DNA of 64,000 nt, taken from positions 1,922,001 through 1,986,000 of the forward strand of contig NZ_CP182357.1 in assembly GCF_048571275.1 (NCBI RefSeq), in the 5' to 3' direction. The notes below the pieces were generated by a model. The model had not been told where the DNA came from. It made no database searches and saw only the letters and a program-made list of their open reading frames with translations. The DNA is from Marinarcus sediminis. Lineage in GTDB: Bacteria > Campylobacterota > Campylobacteria > Campylobacterales > Arcobacteraceae. A program made the translations under genes and the position numbers. Of this stretch, positions 17,557 through 26,081 are shown one piece after another (position 1 is the stretch's first letter; each line of letters begins with the position of its first letter).

Positions 17557-18201
17557 ATGGCAAAAATTGTAAGTTTTGTAAGAATTAATAATTACAACCT
17601 TGAATATGTGAGCAGTCAGAAAGAAGCAATAAATAATTATGTAAAAAAACATAATATAGATTTAAGTGATACTATTGAGATAGAAGTGAATATTCCCAAG
17701 CAAGAAGAAAACATACTTAATTTGCTCAAAAATTGCCATGAATCTTGTACGGTTATTGTTTCTGATTTAAATGTTTTTGGACGAACGACTGAAGTAATTT
17801 TAGAGATATTAAAATACCTCTTAAAGAAAAAAGTCAGAATCATTTCTGTCAATCAAAATTTGGATCTACTTGACAGTGAAGATATGTTGACTCAAATGAT
17901 TTTAGGTATCATTGGAATGACAGTAAATTTAGAAAAAGATTTGATGAGTCTAAGAACAAAAGAGGCGCTCAATGCTAAAAAAATTGATGGCATTCATTTG
18001 GGTAAACCAAAGGGTACGATTCAAAAATCTAAATTTGATAAACAAAGAGACAAAATTGAAGAATTACTCTCTGTTGGATTATCTATTCGGAAAATTGCAA
18101 AACTGTTGGGATATAACAATCATATTGGATTAAATAATTATATTAAGAAAAGAAACATTCGATTAAAAGTCGATGAAGATTCAATGGATATTGCAAGTTA
18201 A
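17557..18201 (+). CDS. Serine recombinase homologue lacking catalytic serine
   Basis: A 214-residue protein with the resolvase/invertase architecture: N-terminal fold, long dimerisation helix (TQMILGIIGMTVNLEKDL, 112-129), the LRTKEAL...GIHLGKPKGT hinge near 132-154, and a C-terminal helix-turn-helix at about 166-200. Where resolvases have R-V-S, this has R9-I10-N11, so the nucleophilic serine is replaced by Asn. The DRLGR-type loop reads N72-V73-F74-G75-R76, so the Asp and first Arg are also lost, while R76 remains. DNA binding is probable and strand exchange is not; a regulatory role is inference. AAAGGA precedes the ATG. Confidence 0.85.
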   Translation: MAKIVSFVRINNYNLEYVSSQKEAINNYVKKHNIDLSDTIEIEVNIPKQEENILNLLKNCHESCTVIVSDLNVFGRTTEVILEILKYLLKKKVRIISVNQNLDLLDSEDMLTQMILGIIGMTVNLEKDLMSLRTKEALNAKKIDGIHLGKPKGTIQKSKFDKQRDKIEELLSVGLSIRKIAKLLGYNNHIGLNNYIKKRNIRLKVDEDSMDIAS

Positions 18202-18281
18202 GTTTGAACTCGCAATGACTTTAACTTTATTTTTTATAATTTATTGTAAAATGTGCTCTATTTAATTATTATGGAGATGTT

Positions 18282-18728
18282 ATGCAAGTATTGTTAATCA
18301 AAGATGTTAAAGGCTTAGGTAAAGCCGGTGAGGTTAAAGAAGTTAAAGATGGATATGGTAAAAATTTTTTAATTGGAAAAGGGTTGGCACTGTTGGCCAC
18401 CAATGAAGTGTTAAATAAACACAAAGCACAAGAGAGAAAAAAAGCAGAAGTTGAAGCGCAAGAACTTGTAGATGCCAAAGAGATTGCAACTAAAATTGAA
18501 GCAACAAAATTTACGATTAAACATAAAGTTGGAGCCAATGGTCATCTGTTAGGTTCTGTTACAAATAAAGAGATTGCAGAAGCTTTATCTGAACAAGCAG
18601 ATATTGAACTGGATAAAAAACAGATACATTTAGAGACTAAAATTAAAACCGTTGGTATTTTTGAAGCAGATTGTAAACTTGGACATGGAATTCATACAAC
18701 TATCAAAGTTGATGTAATTGCTGAGTAG
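18282..18728 (+). CDS. rplI: 50S ribosomal protein bL9
   Basis: 148-residue ribosomal protein binding 23S rRNA domain V. It begins with the diagnostic MQVLLIKDVKGLGKAGEVKE and has a GKNFLIGKGLA motif, a long connecting helix rich in Lys/Glu/Ala (residues about 45-75), and a C-terminal domain. Five bases separate it from hslV, with which it starts a long plus-strand gene run. Confidence 0.97.
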   Translation: MQVLLIKDVKGLGKAGEVKEVKDGYGKNFLIGKGLALLATNEVLNKHKAQERKKAEVEAQELVDAKEIATKIEATKFTIKHKVGANGHLLGSVTNKEIAEALSEQADIELDKKQIHLETKIKTVGIFEADCKLGHGIHTTIKVDVIAE

Positions 18729-18733
18729 TTTTT

Positions 18734-19270
18734 ATGTTTGATGCAACTACTATACTCGCCTATAAAGGTGAAAATAAAGCGGTTATTGGTGGAGATGGTC
18801 AAGTTACTTTCGGTAATACGGTTTTAAAAGGTAATGCAACAAAAATACGAACACTGTATAAAGGGAAGATTCTTGCAGGTTTTGCGGGAAGCACTGCAGA
18901 TGCTTTTAATCTTTTTGATATGTTTGAAGAGCATTTAGAAACCACAAAAGGGGATCTGCTTAAAGCCGTAATCGCTTTTTCAAAAGCGTGGCGAAAAGAT
19001 AAAGTGTTAAGACGTCTTGAAGCCATGATGATTGTTTTAAATAAAGAGCATATTTTTATTTTAAGTGGTACCGGTGATGTGGTTGAACCAGAAGATGGAA
19101 AAATAGCAGCAATTGGAAGTGGTGGAAATTATGCCATCTCTGCTGCACGAGCTTTGTTTAAACATACAACCATGGATGAAGAAGATTTGGTTAAAGAGTC
19201 TTTAATGATTGCCGGTGAGCTTTGTATTTATACCAATCAAAATATTAAATTGTTAAAAATTGAGGAATAA
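18734..19270 (+). CDS. hslV: HslV protease subunit
   Basis: Proteolytic core of the HslVU (ClpYQ) protease. 178 residues. After a short propeptide (MFDA) comes TTILAYKG; the first Thr (T5) would be the N-terminal nucleophile after processing. The IGGDGQVTFGNTV and GAGSGGNYA-like motif (AIGSGGNYAISAARAL) are conserved. Followed five bases later by hslU. Confidence 0.96.
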   Translation: MFDATTILAYKGENKAVIGGDGQVTFGNTVLKGNATKIRTLYKGKILAGFAGSTADAFNLFDMFEEHLETTKGDLLKAVIAFSKAWRKDKVLRRLEAMMIVLNKEHIFILSGTGDVVEPEDGKIAAIGSGGNYAISAARALFKHTTMDEEDLVKESLMIAGELCIYTNQNIKLLKIEE

Positions 19271-19275
19271 AAGAT

Positions 19276-20604
19276 ATGGATTTAACACCTAAAGAGATTG
19301 TTAAATATCTTGATGATTATATTATAGGACAAAATGATGCTAAAAAAACCATTGCATTAGCATTACGGAATCGTTACAGAAGAATGCAACTTTCTGCTGA
19401 ATTGCAAGAAGAGATTATGCCCAAAAATATTTTGATGATTGGTAACACAGGTGTGGGGAAGACTGAAATTGCGAGACGATTAGCAAAAATGATGAATTTG
19501 CCTTTTATCAAAGTGGAAGCCAGTAAATATACCGAAGTTGGTTTTGTAGGTCGTGATGTTGAATCTATGGTCAGAGATTTGGTTTTTGAATCTGTTTCAT
19601 TGGTGACTAAAGAGTATGAAGAGAAGATTCAAGAGAGTATTGATTTGGATATCACACGACAAATTGTTGAAAAACTTGTACCTCCTTTACCTAAAAGTGC
19701 AACGACAGAAGCTCAAGAGAGTTTTATTAAAACCTATAACAAAATGGAACAAAAAGTATTAAGCGGTGAAATTGATGATAGAAAAATTGAAATAGAACTG
19801 CCTAAAAGAGCAAAAATTGAAATTGTCGATTCCAATATCTCCATGGATTTCAGTTCAATGCAAGAGAGTTTAAATCAAATGTTGGGTGGTTTGAATAAAG
19901 ACAAAGTCAAAAAAGAGGTCACAATAAAAGATGCCAGAAAACTTTTACGTTCAGAAACCAGTGAAAAACTTTTAGATCATGAATCGATTAAACTCGAAGC
20001 ATTAAAAAGAGCCCAAGATGGTGGAATTATCTTTTTAGATGAAATTGATAAAATTGCATCGGGTAAGAGCAATCAAAATCAAGATCCAAGTAAAGAGGGG
20101 GTTCAACGAGATCTTCTTCCTATTGTTGAAGGAAGCACGGTGACAACAAAGTTTGGACAAATTAAAACTGACCACATTCTTTTTATTGCCGCTGGTGCAT
20201 TTCATGTGAGTAAACCCAGTGATTTATTGCCAGAGTTACAGGGGCGATTTCCCCTTCGTGTAGAATTGAATGCCTTAGATGAAGAGGCACTTTATCAAAT
20301 ACTTACGCATACTAAAAATTCTTTATTGACTCAATATAAGGCACTTTTAGAAGTTGAAGGGGTTAATTTACAATTCCATGATGATGCCATTCATGCTTTT
20401 GCGCATTTGAGTGTAGCGGCGAATTTAAAGGCCGAAGATATTGGTGCACGAAGATTACATACGGTCATTGAAAAAGTATTAGAAGATATCAGTTTTGATG
20501 CCGATGAAAAAAGTGGACAAACCATTGAAGTAACAAAAGAGTTGGTCTATGAAAAACTTGAAAATATTGTAGAACATGAAGATACCGCAAGGTATATTTT
20601 GTAG
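19276..20604 (+). CDS. hslU: HslU ATPase subunit
   Basis: AAA+ unfoldase of HslVU, 442 residues, matching E. coli (443). Walker A at 56-63 (GNTGVGKT), Walker B GGIIFLDEID near 255, a pore-loop motif KYTEVGFVGRDVES near 85, sensor motifs in the C-terminal domain (IGARRLHTVIEK), and the C-terminal ARYIL tail that docks into HslV. Confidence 0.97.
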   Translation: MDLTPKEIVKYLDDYIIGQNDAKKTIALALRNRYRRMQLSAELQEEIMPKNILMIGNTGVGKTEIARRLAKMMNLPFIKVEASKYTEVGFVGRDVESMVRDLVFESVSLVTKEYEEKIQESIDLDITRQIVEKLVPPLPKSATTEAQESFIKTYNKMEQKVLSGEIDDRKIEIELPKRAKIEIVDSNISMDFSSMQESLNQMLGGLNKDKVKKEVTIKDARKLLRSETSEKLLDHESIKLEALKRAQDGGIIFLDEIDKIASGKSNQNQDPSKEGVQRDLLPIVEGSTVTTKFGQIKTDHILFIAAGAFHVSKPSDLLPELQGRFPLRVELNALDEEALYQILTHTKNSLLTQYKALLEVEGVNLQFHDDAIHAFAHLSVAANLKAEDIGARRLHTVIEKVLEDISFDADEKSGQTIEVTKELVYEKLENIVEHEDTARYIL

Positions 20605-20655
20605 TTTTTGTTTTTTTTTGCTACAATTATTAAAATATTAAATCGAATGGGGAAG

Positions 20656-20958
20656 ATGATGAATATAGTTACATTTTGTGATATTGATAAAGGTTTATTG
20701 GATTCAAAAAATACTTTAGAAGTTTTTGGACAAGGGCATACAGGAGAAGCAAATGTTGTTATTCTAGACATAAACTCAATATTCGATTATGAAGAGAACA
20801 AAGCGGATGCTTGTGCAGATGAATTTGTCTCAATTGCCATTATAGATGATGAAAGCGATTATGATGCTTTTAAAAATTTTGGTATTGATGCTTGGATTAA
20901 AAGACGAGATATCGATAAACTCAATGAAATTGTAGATTTAGTACAACAAAGGTTATAA
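20656..20958 (+). CDS. Small acidic protein, receiver-like fold possible
   Basis: About 100 residues, starting at ATG 20656 or, better spaced from GGGGAAG, ATG 20659. A longer frame from TTG 20608 has no support. The sequence alternates strands and helices (VVILDINSIFDY, VSIAIIDDESDYDAFKNFGIDAWIKRRDIDKL) and resembles a degenerate receiver or MTA-like alpha/beta fold, but I recognise no family. It sits between hslU and tatD; its stop is one base before the apparent tatD start. Confidence 0.65.
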   Translation: MMNIVTFCDIDKGLLDSKNTLEVFGQGHTGEANVVILDINSIFDYEENKADACADEFVSIAIIDDESDYDAFKNFGIDAWIKRRDIDKLNEIVDLVQQRL

Positions 20959-20959
20959 A

Positions 20960-21748
20960 ATTATTATTGATACACATTGTCATTTAGACAATGAAAAATT
21001 TTATGATGACATAGACTGCGTTATTGAAAATGCACTTAAAAATGGCGTTAAAGCTTTTTTAATACCCGGTGCAGATTTTAAAGATTTGCCAACTGCCATA
21101 AAACTCTCCGAAACGTATGACGAAGTTTTTTTTGCAGTTGGAATTCACCCTTATGATATAAAAAGTTACAGTGAATCCATGATGGAACAATATGTCACTC
21201 ACCCCAAATGTATTGCTATTGGTGAGTGTGGATTAGATTACTACAGACTCCCTGAAGATGAAGAGGAAAAATTAAAAGAGATAGAGCTTCAAAAAGAGGT
21301 TTTTATTGCACAAATTAATTTTGCCAAAAAAGTAAAAAAACCATTAATAGTACATATTCGTGATGCTTCAAATGATTCAAAAAAGATACTACTTGAGTAT
21401 AATGCAAAAGAGGTGGGAGGTGTTTTACACTGTTATAATGCCGATGAACAACTTCTGAGTTTGGCCAATGAAAATTTTTATTTTGGTATTGGTGGTGTAT
21501 TAACGTTTAAAAATGCAAGAAAGTCAATTCAAAGTTTGCCAAAAATCCCACGTGATAAACTCTTAATAGAGACCGATGCCCCTTATTTGACTCCTCATCC
21601 GCATAGAGGAAAGAGAAATGAGCCTCAATATACGACTTTTGTGGTTGAAAAAATATCTGAACTTTTAGATTTGAGTATTGAAGAAGTTGAAATTATGACA
21701 ACGAATAATGCAAAACGCTTATTTAAAGAGTTTTCTAGTATAAATTAG
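20960..21748 (+). CDS. tatD: TatD-family metal-dependent hydrolase
   Basis: TatD nucleases use two metals to degrade DNA and take part in RNA quality control. With a start at 20960 the protein is 262 residues, the family length, and begins with the metal motif IIDTHCHLDN. Other ligands are GECGLDYY, HIRDA, LHCYNA and ETDAPYLTPHPHRG. The frame has no ATG, GTG or TTG between the in-frame stop TAG at 20939-20941 and this motif, so translation must start at a non-standard codon, probably ATT at 20960 right after the preceding stop, with AAAGG at 20948-20952. A start at ATG 21086 would delete the metal site. Confidence 0.85.
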   Translation: MIIDTHCHLDNEKFYDDIDCVIENALKNGVKAFLIPGADFKDLPTAIKLSETYDEVFFAVGIHPYDIKSYSESMMEQYVTHPKCIAIGECGLDYYRLPEDEEEKLKEIELQKEVFIAQINFAKKVKKPLIVHIRDASNDSKKILLEYNAKEVGGVLHCYNADEQLLSLANENFYFGIGGVLTFKNARKSIQSLPKIPRDKLLIETDAPYLTPHPHRGKRNEPQYTTFVVEKISELLDLSIEEVEIMTTNNAKRLFKEFSSIN

Positions 21749-21791
21749 ATAAAATACCTACTATTTATAAAATTTTTAAGAGGACAGCCTA

Positions 21792-23165
21792 TTGTATAAA
21801 GTCTTTATACTCCTATTGATTTCAATTTCGTTTTCATATGCTTCATTAATTGGTTCAAATTTTGACAAAAGAGATATTCAAATTTTAGATGAGTTGGATA
21901 TTGATCCCTCATTTATTACAGACTATTCTCTGCAGCAAACTTACAATAATTATCTTCGTGGGAATAAAGAGTATTACAAACAAAAACTCAGCAATGCGAC
22001 ACTCTTTGTTCCTAAAATAAAAGATATTCTTCGAAAAGAGGGCATTCCATCATCTTTTGTCTATCTTGCAATGGCAGAATCAAATTTTACATTAGATGCA
22101 AAATCTAAAGCTGCTGCTATAGGGTTATGGCAATTTATGCCAGAAACAGGTAAACGTTATGGGCTTGAAAACAATTTGTATATTGATGAGCGAATGGATT
22201 TGGTTAAATCAACGTATGCTGCAGCTGAATATCTGAAACGACTGCATGATAAATTTGGGAAATGGTATCTTGCAGCCATGGCATATAATTGTGGAGAAGG
22301 TCGAGTAATTGAGGCCATTACTCGATCTACCATTGATGTTTTTGTTGAACAAAATGGTTCAAAAGTTAAAAAAGAACAGATCAGTAAATACAGAGATATT
22401 ATCAGAGATTATCAAAGAAAACGAGTACGTTTTAACGAGTTGTATAAAGTCTATAAAGAGGTTATTACATGGGGAATTACACCAGATATTTATAAACTTT
22501 TGGTAGTACAAAAGGGATCAAGACGACAATATTTGCCCAACGAAAGTCGGAATTATATTCGAAAAATTATCTCTTTAGGGATGATGAATAACAAAAGTTT
22601 TATTTCGGATGAAGATTCCCATTTATTAAATTTGGGTTCAACATCAACTTCAATTGCAACTGTACAAGTCAGTGGTGGGGTTCATTTAAAAAGTGTTGCA
22701 AAAGCAATCGGCATGAATTACAAAGAGTTGGCAAATTTTAACAAACATATTAAAGAGCTCATTGTTCCTCCCACAGTTAAAGAGTATGATATTTATATTC
22801 CATACAGCAGACTTTCGCGATTTAATGCCAACAAAGATAATATTTCACAAGAAAAATTTACAATTTATAAAGTAAGAAAAGGGGATACATTAGCATCAAT
22901 TGGTCATAAATATGGACTGCCTTATAAAATTGTTAAAAGTTTCAATCATTTGAGATCTAACTTTTTATCTTTGAATCAAAAATTAATCATTCCTATTCCT
23001 CATGAGAGTAAATTGCAAAAGGTTAAAGATTATTTTGTACAAAATGGTGATACGTTAACTCTTATTTCAAAAAAATTCAATATAAAGCTTGAACAAATTA
23101 TGCAAGACAATAATTTGACTGATGGCATTATTCATATTGGAGATAAGCTTGTTCTTAAATATTAA
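21792..23165 (+). CDS. mltD: Membrane-bound lytic transglycosylase D-like with LysM
   Basis: Cleaves peptidoglycan glycan strands to 1,6-anhydromuropeptides. 457 residues: signal peptide 1-17, SLT domain at about 75-220 with catalytic E96 in AMAESNF, followed by GLWQFMPETGKRYG and YLAAMAYNCGEGRV. Two LysM domains lie at about 355-398 and 412-456 (YKVRKGDTLASIGHKYGL; YFVQNGDTLTLISKKFNI). Start is TTG at 21792 behind AAGAGGA. The 3' end overlaps rlpA by 17 bases. Confidence 0.92.
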   Translation: MYKVFILLLISISFSYASLIGSNFDKRDIQILDELDIDPSFITDYSLQQTYNNYLRGNKEYYKQKLSNATLFVPKIKDILRKEGIPSSFVYLAMAESNFTLDAKSKAAAIGLWQFMPETGKRYGLENNLYIDERMDLVKSTYAAAEYLKRLHDKFGKWYLAAMAYNCGEGRVIEAITRSTIDVFVEQNGSKVKKEQISKYRDIIRDYQRKRVRFNELYKVYKEVITWGITPDIYKLLVVQKGSRRQYLPNESRNYIRKIISLGMMNNKSFISDEDSHLLNLGSTSTSIATVQVSGGVHLKSVAKAIGMNYKELANFNKHIKELIVPPTVKEYDIYIPYSRLSRFNANKDNISQEKFTIYKVRKGDTLASIGHKYGLPYKIVKSFNHLRSNFLSLNQKLIIPIPHESKLQKVKDYFVQNGDTLTLISKKFNIKLEQIMQDNNLTDGIIHIGDKLVLKY

Positions 23166-23964
23166 AACAGCTGTTTTGTTGATATCTTGTTCGCTTGTCT
23201 TGCTTTTTTCAGGGTGTTCAAATAAGACATACAGTTACAGTGGTGGTTACTCTTCGTCATCTTGGAAGAGTAGAAAGTATGTCAACGTTCCCAAACAAGA
23301 GATCAGAAACTCCCCCAATATGCACAGAGCTACAATGAGACCCTATCAGGTTGCTGGCAAATGGTATTATCCTACATTGGCAAAAGTATCAGATGTTCAA
23401 GCGGGAATTGCTTCTTGGTATGGACCCAATTTTCATGCTAAAAAAACTTCAAATGGCGAAATTTATAATATGTACGCCGATACAGCAGCGCATAAAACTC
23501 TGCCTATGAATACCATGGTAAAAGTTCAAAATATTGAAAATGGGAAAACAGTTATTGTTCGAATCAATGACAGAGGGCCTTTTGTAAGTGGAAGAATCAT
23601 TGATCTTTCCAACAAAGCTGCTCATACAATTGATATGGTTAAAAATGGTACAGCAAAAGTTAAACTTACAATTTTAGGATTTAATGCTAAAATAGCAACA
23701 ACACAAGCAGAAAAAGATGAAGTTGCAACGGTAGGGAAATATTTTGTTCAAGTGGGTGCCTTTAGAAGATATGAAGGTGCTAAAATCACCCAAAGAAAAT
23801 TTAAATTAATACTTGAAGATAAATATGATGTTATCATAAAAGAGGGTGAACTTGATGGTACAGCCATTAATAGGGTTTGGATCAGTGGCTTTAGATCTGA
23901 AGAAGAGGCCAGAGATTTCAAAGCAAATAATGGCTTAAACAGTGCAATGATTATCGCAGAGTAA
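23149..23964 (+). CDS. rlpA: RlpA-like lipoprotein with SPOR domain
   Basis: RlpA is an outer-membrane septal lytic transglycosylase acting on denuded glycans. I choose TTG 23149: GGAG lies six bases before it and it gives a clean lipoprotein signal with lipobox LFSGC, lipidated C23. An ATG at 23122 would only lengthen the signal. The double-psi barrel is at about 85-175 (GIASWYGPNFHAKKTSNGE, IVRINDRGPF), and a SPOR domain follows from about 200 (YFVQVGAF). It overlaps mltD, so the two wall enzymes are coupled. Confidence 0.9.
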   Translation: MFLNIKTAVLLISCSLVLLFSGCSNKTYSYSGGYSSSSWKSRKYVNVPKQEIRNSPNMHRATMRPYQVAGKWYYPTLAKVSDVQAGIASWYGPNFHAKKTSNGEIYNMYADTAAHKTLPMNTMVKVQNIENGKTVIVRINDRGPFVSGRIIDLSNKAAHTIDMVKNGTAKVKLTILGFNAKIATTQAEKDEVATVGKYFVQVGAFRRYEGAKITQRKFKLILEDKYDVIIKEGELDGTAINRVWISGFRSEEEARDFKANNGLNSAMIIAE

Positions 23965-23975
23965 TGGGAGAAAAC

Positions 23976-24548
23976 ATGTCAGAATTAAACAGAAAAACAA
24001 AAGAGACCGATATTAAGTGTAAAATTGATATCAATGGTACAGGAGTGTCTAATATCCATACTGGAATAGGTTTTTTCGACCATATGTTAGAAGCTTTGAG
24101 CAAACACAGCTCTATTGATATTGATTTGAGTTGCAATGGAGATTTGCATATTGATGCGCATCACAGTGTTGAGGATTGTGGTATCGTCTTAGGACAAGCG
24201 CTTAAAAAAGACATTTTTCCTATTCAAGCGGTTGAGAGATATGGGAATGCAACGGTGGTTATGGATGAAGCAGCAACTACGTGTGCCTTGGATTTAAGCA
24301 ATAGACCTTTTTTCCTCTATGAAGTAAACGTATCTGGGAAAGTAGGTGATTTTGATTGTGAATTGGCAGAAGAGTTTTTTCATGCACTGGTTATGAATGC
24401 TGGCATTACTTGTCATATCATATCTGATCGAGGAAGAAACAAACACCATATTTTAGAAGCAAGTTTTAAAGCCGTTGCTGTTGCATTAAGACGTGCCTTA
24501 ATAAAAAATGAAAAGTTAGGAATTCCAAGCACTAAAGGTGTTTTATGA
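23976..24548 (+). CDS. hisB: Imidazoleglycerol-phosphate dehydratase
   Basis: Monofunctional HisB, sixth step of histidine synthesis. About 190 residues from ATG 23976, which has GGGAG five bases upstream; an ATG at 23964 overlapping the rlpA stop is possible but lacks a site. Motifs: GIGFFDHMLEAL, DAHHSVEDCGI, and the second metal motif NKHHILEASFKA. It overlaps kdsC by four bases. No other his gene is nearby. Confidence 0.95.
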   Translation: MSELNRKTKETDIKCKIDINGTGVSNIHTGIGFFDHMLEALSKHSSIDIDLSCNGDLHIDAHHSVEDCGIVLGQALKKDIFPIQAVERYGNATVVMDEAATTCALDLSNRPFFLYEVNVSGKVGDFDCELAEEFFHALVMNAGITCHIISDRGRNKHHILEASFKAVAVALRRALIKNEKLGIPSTKGVL

Positions 24549-25042
24549 TTGAGTTGATTGTATTAGATGTGGATGGTACATTAACCGATGGTAAAATCAC
24601 CTATACGAATCAAGGTGATGAGATTAAGAGTTTTGATGTCAAAGATGGTTTGGCCATTTCAACTTGGACAAAACAGTTTGGAAAAAAAGCTGCCATTATC
24701 ACTGGGCGAACTTCAGAGATTGTTCAAAGAAGAGTCCAAGATTTAAATATTGTTCATCTGCATCAAGGTGTACACAATAAAGATGAAGTATTAGAAAGCA
24801 TTTTAAAGAAAGAGGGGCTTGCATGGAACCAAGTTGCTGCGATTGGCGATGATTTGAATGATTATAAAATGTTAAAAAAAGTGGGTCTTTCTTTCGCTCC
24901 TGCAGATGCCAGTTGTTATATAAAAAATATGGTCAACGTCGTTTGTACAAAAAATGGTGGTGATGGTGCGGTCAGAGAGATGTTAGAATATATTTTTAAA
25001 GAGTATAATCTTGAAGAGGAATTTATAAACGCATGGGCATAA
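24545..25042 (+). CDS. kdsC: KDO-8-phosphate phosphatase, HAD C0 subfamily
   Basis: Removes phosphate from KDO-8-P in lipopolysaccharide core synthesis. 165 residues; HAD motif I LDVDGTLTDG at 7-16, motif II ITGR, motif III with K and GDDLNDYKML. Length fits the small tetrameric KdsC/YrbI type with no cap. It is followed by lptC and lptA with overlap, the same gene order as in enterobacteria (kdsC-lptC-lptA). Confidence 0.93.
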   Translation: MIELIVLDVDGTLTDGKITYTNQGDEIKSFDVKDGLAISTWTKQFGKKAAIITGRTSEIVQRRVQDLNIVHLHQGVHNKDEVLESILKKEGLAWNQVAAIGDDLNDYKMLKKVGLSFAPADASCYIKNMVNVVCTKNGGDGAVREMLEYIFKEYNLEEEFINAWA

Positions 25043-25581
25043 AACTGTTTATAACTTCACTTTTTTTTATCAGTCTTATTTCACTTTTCAGTGAAGTTAA
25101 AAATGAGGTTAAAAAAGAGCTGGTTGCAGATAAACCTTTAATTACTTTTAAAAATTCTATAATGTATACTATGGATAAAAATGAGGTCAATAGAGTTGTT
25201 CAATCTCAAAAAGCTGTGCGATATAAGAGCCGAGATGAACTCTATGATGGTACAATTGTATTGCGTGTTAAAGATCAAGTAAATGAAGATTTAAAAGATA
25301 TAATAAGTGCTCAAAAAATATTAAAAAAAATGGACAGTTACAGTTTTTACAATGATGTTAAATATGACCGAGGGGATTTTTTTAAACTCAGAACCAATGA
25401 ACTGTTTTATGATGTAAAGAATCAAATTGCCTATAATGATCAGCCATTTAAATCAATCTATTATGGAGATATTTTAAATGGTACTGCTTTTTATATGAAT
25501 AATTTAACTTCATTTTTTAAAGCAAAAAGTTCTCATTTTGAAGTTAATATGAATAAAAAAAGCCAAAGCAAAAAGAATTAA
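25033..25581 (+). CDS. lptC: LptC-like LPS export protein
   Basis: LptC is a single-pass inner-membrane protein passing LPS from LptB2FG to LptA. 182 residues with one N-terminal hydrophobic segment (about 4-20) and a beta-rich periplasmic domain. Similarity to well-known LptC is weak; the assignment rests on topology, length and position between kdsC and lptA, with a ten-base overlap with kdsC. A Lys/Ser-rich tail ends the protein. Confidence 0.7.
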   Translation: MGIKLFITSLFFISLISLFSEVKNEVKKELVADKPLITFKNSIMYTMDKNEVNRVVQSQKAVRYKSRDELYDGTIVLRVKDQVNEDLKDIISAQKILKKMDSYSFYNDVKYDRGDFFKLRTNELFYDVKNQIAYNDQPFKSIYYGDILNGTAFYMNNLTSFFKAKSSHFEVNMNKKSQSKKN

Positions 25582-25592
25582 GGATAAATATA

Positions 25593-26081
25593 ATGAAGTT
25601 TTTATTTTGTTTATTGGTAATGGTGAATGTACTATTTGCTGCTGAAGATAAACTGATTATAGATGCAAACAAGTTTGAAGCGTATGACCAAAAAGGAATT
25701 GCTATTTTTACGGGTGATGTAAAAATGACTAGAATTAAAGATAAGTTAGATGCCAATGAAGTGATTGTTTATTTGACCCCAAATCCAGATGGAAAAGCCA
25801 AACAAAAAGAGCCATTAAAATATGTTGCAACAGGGGATGTCTCTTTTGAAATATACAGTAATTTAAAACACTATACGGGGAAAGGGGATAAAGTTATCTA
25901 CTTGCCTAAAGAGTCAAAATATGAGATCATTGGAAACGGGTATTTAAAAGAGATCAATGAAGATAAAACTTTAAGTGGAGACGTTATTTATATTAATCAA
26001 GTTACAGGAGAAGCGACTGTAAAGGGAAGTAAAGATAAGCCCGTGAGATTTATTTTGAATATTGAGAGTAAAAAACAATGA
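25593..26081 (+). CDS. lptA: LptA-like periplasmic LPS-transport protein
   Basis: Builds the periplasmic bridge for LPS. 162 residues with a cleavable signal (MKFLFCLLVMVNVLFAA) and an OstA-type beta-jellyroll: FEAYDQKGIAIFTGDVKMTR, KYVATGDVSFE, GDKVIYLPKESKYEIIGNGYL. The repeated tone of aGdV strands is typical. The stop overlaps the engB start by four bases. Confidence 0.85.
   Translation: MKFLFCLLVMVNVLFAAEDKLIIDANKFEAYDQKGIAIFTGDVKMTRIKDKLDANEVIVYLTPNPDGKAKQKEPLKYVATGDVSFEIYSNLKHYTGKGDKVIYLPKESKYEIIGNGYLKEINEDKTLSGDVIYINQVTGEATVKGSKDKPVRFILNIESKKQ

Noticed and set aside
17557..18201. Mobile element marked by a resolvase
   Set aside because: No transposase, terminal repeats or target duplication around it, flanks are housekeeping genes, and the active site is lost.
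20608..20655. TTG start extending the small gene after hslU
   Set aside because: It adds a Phe-rich tract from a poly-T run and has no ribosome site; ATG 20656/20659 follows GGGGAAG.
21086..21748. tatD starting at ATG 21086
   Set aside because: This would remove the metal motif THCHLD and shorten the protein to 220 residues.
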